From: Membranipora membranacea | Lineage: Eukaryota; Bryozoa; Gymnolaemata; Cheilostomatida; Membraniporidae | Assembly (NCBI GenBank): GCA_914767715.1 | Contig: OU612075.1 | Location: 22,196,001-22,260,000, forward strand | Length of the DNA: 64,000 nucleotides | Direction: 5' to 3' | Shown here: positions 26,301-37,500 of the stretch, piece by piece | Layout: each line of letters opens with the position of its first letter | Position numbering within the stretch: position 1 is the stretch's first letter | Notes under the pieces: model-generated | What the model was told of the DNA's origin: nothing | The model's input: only the letters and a program-made list of their open reading frames with translations | Database searches by the model: none | Program-made: the position numbers and the translations under genes

Positions 26301-27958
26301 AAATACCCATGAGCAGAGATATTCACTGCCAAATAGTGAAGGAAATGTCAGCCAGAATTTCTTTCATTTTGAATAAGGGCGGTCATTCATGACATTGACA
26401 AAAGGTCATACAATGCGTATTATTGGACCCTAGGCTATATGAAGTAAGATTAATGTAGAAGTAATGAGAGGAAAAATCCAAGCAAATCCTGCACAGTGCG
26501 TAGACTAGAGTAGACAGTACTAAAAAATGCGTGATCTGAAAGGAAATGAAAACTAAGTATATGCACTTGACTAGCTACTTTATATTGTGACCAATGACAG
26601 TCAGTGTTGTGAGTTAAGAGAGGATGCTATTGGTCATTTACAATAATAGGCTGAATCTTAACAAAACATTTGTTAGGATTGTTTAATTTGATAATTCCTT
26701 TCAATTTTGTGTGCAAAGACCTTAACAGTAACTAGTCAACAACAACATGTGCTTGGATAAATATCAAAAAATTGCTATAGGACTGTTTTCTCTAAAATCT
26801 GGAGGAAATAGTGAGATTTACAAAAAGTGGGAGGTGGGTGTAAAAATCTGGAGGGTCATGCCTAAATCGGGAGACTTGGCAAGTATGCCGCCAGGTTGGT
26901 ATGGGGGCCCTCCCCAGAAAATTTGAATGGTTTCAGACATCCCCCAGAGCCCATAATTTCGGTGTCTCAATGAACAAATAATTTTTTAGGCCTACAACCC
27001 TCGGCGAACCATCTATATATCAAACAAAATCCACTGTTTTTCCATAAAATAGTAGGCAGACCTGTCGTTAGCTACTTCTTATTTAACGATCCGTTTTAAT
27101 TGCGGCTAGCCCAAGGAGTATTTAATCCTTGGTTGTTGGGCCAAGGAGGAGTAAAGTTTGGTCTAACTAAACTACATGTGTTGCCCTTTACAAACTATAC
27201 TATAGTCAAGTATAGTCTATAGATAGTAAGTAATAATATATCAGTACACACATTGATTATAACTACAAACGAGGACAGGCAGTTACACCTTGCTATGAAC
27301 TACATAACATGCAAAGACCTCCACTCTAACTAATGCCTGCTGCAAGAGGCACAGACACGTTGATTGGAGGTACAAGTAAGAGATCAGTGACAGAGGGGGG
27401 TGGGCTGGGAGGGTGCAATAAACTGAGACATATTAGCCTCTACTTTGCCCATGACCAGTATCAACCCCCCAAACTAGCTAGATATGGGCATAATAAGGTT
27501 TGAATTGCCACAGAAATATCAAGAATCAGTATTTTCTAATGATGAAGACAAGTCCATCCATAGATCTCATAATATAAACTCTCAATCATGTGTGGCCTCT
27601 TTCAATAGGGAACCACTGAAATAGGACTAAGTTGGTTTAGCTCATATGTACAGATAGGCCAATCAAACCTAGCCCAAAAAACAAGAGCTGCTGCCCATTC
27701 CCCTGAAGTTTTGTGGCATTTATTCCTGCAGCATTTCAATTTCAAGTTAATATCAAGAATTTTGTTTTGTTTTTGTTCAAAAAAAAGCCAACCAAAATAC
27801 CCAAAAATAGGTTTAGAACAATAAAAAGAATGATAAGAAATCTTACTAGCAAGAAGTTAGGTGAGAATTTGACGTCGTTTGTATTGACATGAGGTTGACT
27901 GTACTTATAAGCATTTCCTTTCGCAATAGTATTCCTGAAATTCATTATCGTATTTGCG
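17315..27958 (-). CDS. Gene copy A: secreted protein with one EGF-like domain (5' end unresolved)
   Basis: Nine exons can be placed by GT-AG sites and phase, from 5' to 3': 27847-27958, 25066-25177, 22638-22832, 21881-21996, 21352-21496, 20520-20604, 20107-20276, 17818-17982 and 17320-17445. They correspond one-to-one to exons 2-10 of copies B and C with the same intron phases. Shared landmarks are PMHGYETKDGKYLLFVD in exon 4, RCGNGTLDLGSLG and GMTYLDEQQMWIF in exon 5, a GIYSY start and PYG end in exon 6, and a six-Cys EGF-like domain in the last exon (CNNGNNKC to FYGDVC). After this domain the frame either stops at TAG (17315-17317) or splices on through a GTTAGT donor to an exon I could not find. 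The signal-peptide exon, expected between 27960 and 28558, was not identified. Divergence from B and C is high, so A is the oldest copy. The function of the part before the EGF domain is unknown. Confidence 0.65.
19487..19715 (+). mobile_element. tRNA-derived SINE
   Basis: The head GTAGGAGGTAGCTTATTTGG plus TTAGAGCGCC resembles a Pol III A box, and a degenerate B box follows about 40 bp later. The body (GACGCCCCAGGTGTCCTCCG, AACTGAAAGCAACCTGGTGC) and the end (CAGGGACAGACTTG) match the copies at 37071-37253 and 56496-56722. It lies in intron 8 of gene copy A. Confidence 0.7.
22870..24860 (+). other. Purine-rich intron of copy A, possible decayed element
   Basis: This part of intron 3 of copy A is strongly A/G-biased on the plus strand from about 23250 to 24850, with GATAGA-type runs. 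A plus-strand frame at 22967-23245 ends in a basic segment (VRESERVQKRKQDPD) reminiscent of the C-terminal tails of some retroelement integrases. No catalytic motif is present, so the assignment to a retroelement is only a guess. Confidence 0.25.
26519..26886 (+). repeat. Dispersed repeat, copy 1 (paired with 46100-46476)
   Basis: About 370 bp, from TACTAAAAAATG to GACTTGGCAAGTATG, is nearly identical to 46100-46476 in the same orientation. The other copy carries a small extra segment (AGGTAA) near its middle. No protein motif is present. It lies in intron 2 of gene copy A. Confidence 0.85.
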
Positions 27959-27959
27959 C

Positions 27960-28558
27960 TAAAAAAAGAGAGACAGACAATCATATGGATGTGTGACATC
28001 AAAGAGCACATACACGGTGAGATACATATAACATTAGCTACTCCTGGGTAGAGAGAATAATATATCATTACTATCTGAGGACAAGATAGTTAAACACGAT
28101 GTGTGCTCCAAATGACGTAATAAAGTCTAAAGTGTTAACAACACGGATTGACAGTATCTTATAATATATCATAATATATATATATATAAAAACATTCGAA
28201 CCAAAAGTGGGTTTCCTACACCCCGCTGCAGTTTTATGAGGAGTGAGCATCCTCAAGAGGTATTTTATTATGATCAACACTGTGCCAACTTTTATGATCT
28301 TATTTGCATAGAGCGTCTGGGGAGCCTTTCAATTAAAAAGAGCAAACATCATTTTCCGATCCCTCATTCAGTCTGTGAGCTAAGCCTCCGTGGGGTTTTA
28401 CTCAAAGATCACTCACTCATTGATGGAACTATATACATTCAGAGTGCACGATTTCGGAAAGAATTTGTCTAATTGAAAGACCAAGGGAGTGATAATTTTG
28501 AGCGATATGATAGTGATAATCGCACATTCTAATTTAACTAGGTTTGAGAGTATGAAGC
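27960..28558. other. Gap between copies A and B
   Basis: This short spacer must hold the 5' end of copy A and the 3' UTR of copy B. A minus-strand AATAAA lies at 28264-28269, about 290 bp past the stop of copy B, and is a plausible poly(A) signal. A short TA run lies near 28178-28188. No first exon resembling the signal-peptide exon of B and C was found. Confidence 0.4.
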
Positions 28559-31500
28559 TTACTTGGTTAGACAAGTTCGACCTCTCCAGCCAGGATCACA
28601 TTCACAGTGGTAGTTACCTTGTACCGCCGAGCATGTCCCATGACCATTGCACCGATTCTCTGGACATATCACTGTTTGAATATTGAGCTTAGTAATTAGA
28701 AGTAGAATGGAGTAGAATGGGGTTGACAAAACCATTAATTTCATTTTGACCAACATGAAACAACCATAATTCTGAATAAAACGTGATCAACTTGGACCAT
28801 ATAAATTAAGTTTGTCTACCAGCCAGAAGCTTAATTCTAAATTGGCATTGCCAAGAAACAAATTGAAGTCTAAATAATCAGTATGTGACAGCCTTTTGTT
28901 GCTTACAATCTTTTACCTCCTTACCATAAACCTTCAATTGATCAATTGGGATTACGAAAAAGATTTAGAAGGTCGAGGTTACTCACGATTCTGGCACCTT
29001 TCACCCATATATTCTGTATGGCATATACATACAAAGCTATCCATCATATCATAACATTTACCACCATGGCAAGGCAGGGAGTCACAACCGTCAGGGCCAA
29101 ATCCTGAAACATGAATAAGTAACTGTTCAGCAAACATACATACCAAAATTCAATACATCAGACATTAAATTACACACAGGGACCTCCAACCCCCTCATTA
29201 TGATTTAAAGGTAAAAAAATAAAAGTACACAAACAAACCTAAATTTTTTGTGGAAATGCGTGACAATATTTACTTTGCGCATGTGCACCAATCAGTACAG
29301 GTTTGTCATCTTTGCACCATAGCGTTCGGATTAATCAAAACTGGTACTGAAAAGTACCCCACAGAAACTAAAATTAAGCTTCTACAGACCAAATGAAGTT
29401 AGGTCAATTGGGCCAGTGTGTGGCACTCTTGCTACGGTGCAGAGATACTTGTATCACAGAAGTTGAGGATTCACCAAAATTTTGGGTAATTTTTGGGTAA
29501 TCGTTGTGGTTCGTGCTCGTACCAATACCTTCGTTGAGAAGGCAAAAGTGCTAATCAACATATGAATTAAACATACTCTACTAAACCCCTACAACCTGTA
29601 TGACCATGGCATAAACACGCTGTATACTCATATATAGTGTGAGCAGATTCAAGGACATTAATAATTATGAATGATCATACACTTTGGATTTCGGATACAT
29701 TATGCATACTTATTCCAATCTCCATCAACTCCATAATACTCCTATCAACAACAAGGGCTCCTAACGACTCCTCAGGGATCCATATAGCACTTCTGAGATC
29801 AGGGAATCCACAAAGAGCAGAATTAACTCCTGTCATAGGTAGTTGTTGTATCTCAAACATCATACGATTCACTGTGCAGAACCTCAGTCCATATCCTTGA
29901 AAGTAGAAGATGCTCGGCATGGTAACATTCTATTAGTTCATATAAATGCAGAAATGAATGAGTTAAGGCGTCAAAGTATCAGTGAAACGAAGCCAGAATA
30001 AAATGGTTCTCTCCTACCATTTTCGGTTTCTAACAGGTATAGAATTGTAGTCATTTAATACTGAAGACAACATGCAGAAGTGAACTTGAATTCTTCCAGA
30101 GTATTCACTGTGGTTATGGATGTTTGTTTGATTCTCAAAAGGGTGACCTAAACAAGTCCAAAAACCTCCTTATTGTTTGAAGATCTTCCCGATCATTGAC
30201 AAATAAACCTGAAGATTTTCTTAAATGTCGTACATATTAACCTCAGGTAGCTTTACTTACCTGCAGACACAATAAAGAAGTACACACTGTCTGTCTCATA
30301 GTCGGACACTAATAGTACACCTTGATAGTAAGGGTGCACAGCAACGTGTCCATTACCGCTCCCTAGTTCAAGATCGGGTTGTGAGGCTAACCATTTATAA
30401 GTTGCTGTTTCGTCAGAATCATGAGATTTCAGGCTGGAGAAATAAGAACAAAAATTCTACAATCGTTTGATTTGCTCAACTACCAACATTTCAGAGCTAC
30501 GGTAATGAAGCTTTAACTAGCTAAGTTCACAAAATCAAGTTCCAGTCCAAGATTAAATGGCTTCCAACGAAATCTTCTTGACTTTCCCTTCTTGCCATGT
30601 GTCATCAAATTTTGAAAAGCTCAACATCATGCCAATTTCGATAATAGTAGAATATTGTTATATTATTTTCATCGTCGAACAAGTAAATGAAAACAAATTA
30701 TACCCTAAATTAAACCACAACAAAAAAACAAGGTCAAATTTGAAATTCCAACCTCAGAGAGCCAACAGCTGCAGACGGGAACATCACTGTTGACAAAGGG
30801 AGGCAACTTGTTCAACAATTACCTAATGGTGGAGGAGGGGAGCCGGGTCGGCTGGCGGATGCTTTGTGGGGGGATGCTATGTAGGGGGCATTTGGTAGAT
30901 GGGTCTTCCCGGTCAATGGTCGGATCGGGATGGTCTCAGCTTTGTTCAATCTGGTAGTTGCCACTCTAGTCTCGACCTGTTTGGCGTCTAAAGAGCATTT
31001 GCCCTAATTTCCCTTATCATGTAACACAAGAGAGTTAACAAAAACTCAGAAGCTATGGTGCAAAGAGAACGAAATCTTTATATTTATGTTATGATCACAC
31101 CAATGGCAATGGAGATTATATTATGGCTTGAAAGAGAGAATTTTATGACTAGCTGGCAACCTTTACTCAACATCATTGGCGATTGGAAATTGTTCCTAGC
31201 TAACATTAAGTCATCAAAAAAGTTGTTAAAATTACTAATCTATTTCTACTCCGCTAGGGTATTTTATCTAAAAGGAAGTGTTACTTATTATATTGCTTAG
31301 AAAAAAGTTTTACCATCTACTATAATTAATTACATTACATTGGTGCCCCACCTAACATTACGTTACTCACCTAAAAATTCTTTTCACTTTGTTACTATTA
31401 GCACTCCAGGTCAGCATTTGTTGTCCTTGTGTTGCCGTTACGTCACTCAGATCATATTCATTCACTCCTATTGGGAAAAAAGCCACAGATGGCGCTGCTA

Positions 31501-34500
31501 TATCTTTTAGTGATAGGTAGAATTTTATGCCATATGACAATTTAACTCACTGTCCAAGCATAAAAATATATCAGATTTTTCAGCTGTAATTTTAATTGTT
31601 CCTGATATATACATTTTTGTGCACACCGCACTTAAGACCAAGCATACCTCTGACTTTGACTCTGATTTTTCCTCTCAAAAAGTTCTTCACTCTTGTGTGT
31701 GCTTAGGGTACTGGAATATTGACCCAAACATTCCCAAATTTTAGATGTATGTTTTCTTTTAATTCATAGATAACCTAGAAGAGATCGGTGCGCCTCCCCT
31801 CAAAACAATCTTATTTTGATTTCTACTCAATTTGATGACTTAAGTCTGTACAGAGCTAGTATTCATCTGGTTATTTAGCTTGGATTCAGAAATTTAAGTT
31901 CCACTCTAGCTAGTTTAAAGGTCATACTTCTGTTTTGTTGCCACCCTTCCCAGAGTGCACTGCATGATCAATATACAAACACAATGAAAACAAATTACAT
32001 CAAATCGCTGCTCATCAGCAAACAAGGTCAATATGTGGTAGTAGTTGACTCAAACTACTGCTGCCACTCAGGGCAAGTGCTTCTCATTGAATTCCTCATA
32101 GCTCATATATACCTAATAGAGGCTTTCATCTAAGAATTGTCTCCTAATGGGCAAACATTTTTCACCAAATGATCAATAATAATAATAATAAAGTTTATTT
32201 GTGCGTGACATCGAGTTGTCAAGAAGCAAAAAACTCAACTCGATAATTTTGTTATAAATTTTGTTAATTTTATGGATCAAAATACTCGTGCAAAGAAGCG
32301 GAAGCGGAAAAACAAAGAACAAAATGGTAACTATCTATTGTATGCAGTATCTAAAGGAAAAATAACGGGATTATTCAAGAACTGGCTCTCCTGCAGCCAT
32401 TCCGTAATTGGTATTAAATCATCCGCATATAAAGGATTCAACGATCTTAAATCAGCTAAGCAGTACCTCAAAGAAAGTGGTACTGCAGTAAAATACATAA
32501 GCTGCACTGAAAGTGACTTTCTCAAGCCAAACTTCGAGGAAGATACGAAAAGCATCGATTCCTTTAGTACAATGTCATTGGATAACGTAATAGAAGCTTC
32601 AACATCTGCATAGCAAAGCACAACAGGACATGGGCAAGTTAATACTAGTTGTCATCTATGTCCACAAATTTTAGATCAGATTACTAAACTAATCACCAGG
32701 GTAGATGCCCTTGAAAACATTATTGTGAAACAGAATGGTATTATATCAACTCTCAATACGGAGATGGAAGCCAACAAAGAGCAAATAGTAGAAAGGAATT
32801 CTTCCTTGATAAAAGAGGAATTCCTAAAACTCAATGAATCAACTGTTGGACTTTCTGACAAAATGACTACGTATGCTGACAAAGCAGCAGTGAAACCAAG
32901 AAAAATGAGATTCTTTGCAGAATTCCTAAGAATGCAGAACAAAGGAACCAAATACCGTTTGAACCGAAGAGGTCATTCGTCATATATGGCTTACAACCTA
33001 CAGAAATACCAAACATCAACATAGACAAAATACGGATGGCAATTTGCCAACGCCACGGTTCTACTAAAGTTGATTTTATCAATAGATATAAATTTGATCA
33101 AAACAACCTATCTAAATGCAAATTTTTAATTCAACTCTCTAACCAATCAGACCTAAAGAAGATTGTTGAAGAATGGGATAAATCGACTTTTGGCGGTTCC
33201 AAAGCAAGGTTTACCATTCGACCTGTCCCTCATGTTGCTGTTCTTAAAGGAGTTCCACTTCATATGACACCTGAAGATATTGTTATGGATGTCAACGCAG
33301 ATTACAGATGCACAACAGCCTACCGAATTACTACAACTGATGGAAAGCCACTTCGTGCGGTAAAATTGCAATTTTTAAACGATATCGAAAAAGATAGAAC
33401 CATTCAAAATGGAGTAGTATTTCGCTCTCAATATAATATTTTACTCAATGTAGAAGAATTACGTCACAAAAAATCTTCAAATGATTAACACAAATGTTTC
33501 AGGCAATAATGTTTTTGACACAAATCTATTTTATCATAGGAAGTTATGGAATGATATTGATTGTCTAGCTGATCAAGATTTCAGGCCAAACTATTTTAAT
33601 GAAAGTAATCAAAGAATCCGCATTTTACATCACAATGTCAGATCATTGTTGAAACGTTTTTCATTTTTTGAATCCCTGAACCTCAATGAGAGTGTTGACA
33701 TTTTTTTTCAGTCAATGAAACATGGTTGCGGCCTGAAATACCAGATTCACTTGTAACTTTGCCTGGTTTTAGTATTGTTCGTTCTGACCGTAATTCAACC
33801 TTAAAATCAAGAGCAGGGGGTGCAGCCATTTTTGTTAGTTCTAAGTTGAGTTTCAGCGTTCTTGATAAGCCTAAAGACCGCTTGTCTGATTTTTGTGACT
33901 CAGTGTGGATTGAAATCAATTTCTCACATAAACCCACAATAGTTTCTTCTATTTACCTACCTCCTGATGTGAAAAAGTCTGATTTCATAGAGTGTCTGAT
34001 AGAAGTTTTAAATATGAGAGAATTAAAAGGCAAGTAAGCAAGTTGTTCTTCTCGGCGATTTTAATATCAATTGGAATCAAAATACTAGGGAAAAAATTTC
34101 AATCAGAATAGGACTAGATGTTTTTAACTTGGAACAGAAAGTTACAGGTGTTACCTTTTGCAGTTTTAAAGGCAATGAGAGTCTATTGGATCATATTTAT
34201 GCAAGCAAAAACTTAGAAGTTGAAAAATCTGGAATTTTGACTTGTGATAGAACTGTTTCTGGTCATTACGCTACCTTTGTTATATTAAAAGTTAGTAAAA
34301 TAATAAGGCCTAGACGAAAACTCATACATTTCCGCAACTTTAAATCTATTGATAACATTGCTTTCTTTAACCATGCTAAGTCATTGCCTTTTTTACAACT
34401 TTGTTCTGATACATCTAGGAGCCTTGATGAGAGAATTGATTTATTTGATTCACTCATCTCAAATCTATTGAACAATCATGCACCTATCATGACTAGGAGA

Positions 34501-37500
34501 ATACGTCACCACAAAAATCCATGGATGAATAGCTCACTGCTTCGATTGATACGTTTCAAAAATCAGACATACAAATCCATTTTCAAATCTCCCAAAAACC
34601 AAAATATTCAACCTTCAACATTAGATGACTTTAGAAAACTTAAAAGCTATACACTAAATCAGATTAGAAAAGCCAAAAAGTATTATTACATTCATAAACT
34701 TAATGATTCTAAATCATCTTTCTACCAAACATGTGGAACTCTTTTGGGAAAAGCGGACAAGAAAAGTGAAATTGACTCTTTAGTGTTCAATAACACTTTA
34801 GTAACAGATGAAAAAGAGATCGCTAATACATTTAACACCTTCTTCACGTCAATTTGCTCTCAACAGAAACTGGATGTCAAGGATGCATGTCAACATATGA
34901 CGTATATAACTCCTCTAACCAAGTTTGAATTTACTAAAATTTCAACTGAACAAGTAAGTCGCAAACTTCTTTCAATGTCGCCAAAAAAGAGAGGAGGTGT
35001 TGCAAAAATTCCAACTTTTATATATCAAATCTTATCAAACATTATTGCTTTACCTATAACAATTCACATCAATGAAAGCTTTCTCACAAAAAGTATTCCT
35101 AGTTCTTTAAAAATGGCATTGGTTACACCTATCTTCAAGAAAGGTGACCATACAAATCCCTCTAATTACAGACCAATTTCTTCACTGCCAATTATGTCTA
35201 AAATCTTTGAAACATTTATGAATGACCAACTGTCTACATTCCTCACAAGTCATAAATTACTGAATATTAGACAATTTGGATTCCGTAAGAGCCATTCTTG
35301 TGAGCAGCTTTTACTCAGTCTTCTAGATGTCTGGAAATCAAAACTTGATTCTTCTTCACCTTGCTATTTTCAGTATTATCATTGGACGTTAGAAAGGCAT
35401 TTGATTCAGTAAATCATCAACTTTTGCTCACAAAATTAAAATATCTCGGTATAGCAGAATCTGCTCGATCAATGCTATCGTCCTATTTAAATAATAGATT
35501 TCAGTGTTTTAAAGTTGGCAATGCCACATCTGGAGTTCTAAATATTAAAAGTGGTGTTCCTCAAGGTTCAATTTTGGGGCCATTGCTTTTCAATATTGCC
35601 ATAAATGATCTATTAGGTAAATTTTCAAATTCATTTGCCTTTGCTGATGATACTTTGATTTTTGAGATATCCGATTCTCTAAATGAAGCAATATCAAAAT
35701 CAGAATCTCTTGTTACAATGGTAACAAATTGGTATTCTGTCAATGGTTTTAATCTAAATTTAGACAAAACCCAGTTTTGTGTATTTTCGAACAGAAAGGT
35801 TGAAACAATACCTAATCTTGTTTCAAATAATGTACAAATCAAATCAGCAACTTCAATTAAACTCTTAGGCGTGATCTTGGACCAGCATCTGTCATTGAAA
35901 ACCTATGTTGAGTCACTGGTATTAAAATCTAACAGAGTTTTATTCTGTCTCTCTAAAATTCGAAAATTTGTCAATCCTTCACATCTGCTTCAAGCTTATA
36001 AATCGTATGTTCGTCCCATCTTGGAGTATTGTTCTTCTCTGTTATTAAATACTTCTGATTACAACTCTAACTTGTTAGAACTTTGTCAAAACAGAGCCAT
36101 CAGGATAATTCTTGGTACCAACTCATTTTTTTCTATCTCAACTGGTTGTGAGATTTTGAATCTTTCCACTCTGGGTGACAGGAGGAGGGCAACTTTTGAT
36201 AGGTTTGTCAAAAATGCCACTCTAGGCAAGAACACCTCATTTTTCATCCTTAAACTAATCAATTCCTGCAAAATGCACAATAGAGTTTTGCGGTCAGGAC
36301 GTAGAATAATTAAACCAAAATATAGGACCAAATATGGTAAAACAAGATTTTTAAACCAATTCATTTCATTTAGTAAAGCGTAATAATATATATCAATCAA
36401 TCACAAGCATACTGTAAAAATTTTTCTCCCAACTGATTATCATTTCTGTCCATATCTATAAATATTTTTCCTTCTTTTTTGTTTTGTTTATGAGGTCAAA
36501 AAGTTAATATTTTCCTTTGTTTATGACATACTTATGCATATGAAAACCTCAATAAAAACATTATAATAATAATAATAATAATTAATGATGAAATGAGAAA
36601 AAAAACTGAAGAAAGATGAGATAATTAAGATAATTGAAACCTACAAGTGGCAACTGCCCAGCACCTTAAAATCAACTAAAAAGCCTAAATATATGGGGTA
36701 TATGCGTCCCGGAAAAGATACGTTTTTAACTGTGATTTAAGTGAGGAGGTGGAAGAGAGATCGCGAAGGTAAGATGGTAGGGAGTTCCGTAAAGTAGGGA
36801 GTTCAGCTGGTAAAGTGGAATTGACGGATCGACCACCATTGTTAAAATCAGGATGTAAATCAACATTTTAATTATCCTCGTACTAATTGAAAATAAATGA
36901 CATCATCATCTGGCAATTTATTTGACAAATTGATTGTGACATTGCTGTGAATGTGAATTTTGGTTATCTTTTATTAATACAGAATGGGGATACATTTCTC
37001 TGAGTGGAAGCAGTAGAGATCACATCCACAAACGCTGTCAACTCATCATTACCTATGTTGGATTAAATGTCCGGTTAAAATTTCAAGTCTGTCCCTGTCT
37101 GAAGACTGAGAAATAAGAGTGCTTTATGGGCGCGGCCGCTGTATTTGGTGCAAAGTTGCTCTCAGTTTGCAAGCAGGGCAGAGCACACCTGGGGCGTAAA
37201 GTTAGCCCAGTAATTGGTAGGTAGGCGCTCTAACCATCTGAGGAACCTCCTACTATGGTGAGGAGGACAAACTAAAACACAGTCAAAATCATCAGCCATA
37301 AGGAGATAAGTTGAGAAAAGCTGAAACCTACCATAGGGAACCTTATGGTAAATCTTATATGAGTAGTGGTTCCGTGTGAGCATTCCATCCCACATTGTAT
37401 GAAACTTCCCCATCACTGTCGGCTCCATCAACTTCTTACCAAATGCTCCATTTTTATTGTATATGTAGATTCCCTGATAAGTATGAACAACAGTGACATT

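Larger units (their letters stand above)
32175..36584 (+). mobile_element. Near full-length CR1/Jockey-type LINE flanked by AAT repeats
   Basis: The element contains ORF1 (32272-33488) and ORF2 (33481-36383) in the usual non-LTR order, overlapping by 8 bp (ATGATTAA). It is bordered on both sides by AAT/TAA microsatellite (32175-32191 and 36563-36584). The 3' microsatellite could be its tail and the 5' one the target, which would indicate insertion into a pre-existing AAT run. Several frameshifts and one in-frame stop show that this copy is dead. It lies in intron 6 of gene copy B on the opposite strand. Confidence 0.85.

Noticed and set aside
37131-37139. NotI-like GCGGCCGC site as a sign of a cloning vector
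   Set aside because: It lies inside a SINE body with related copies elsewhere in the window, so it is ordinary genomic sequence.
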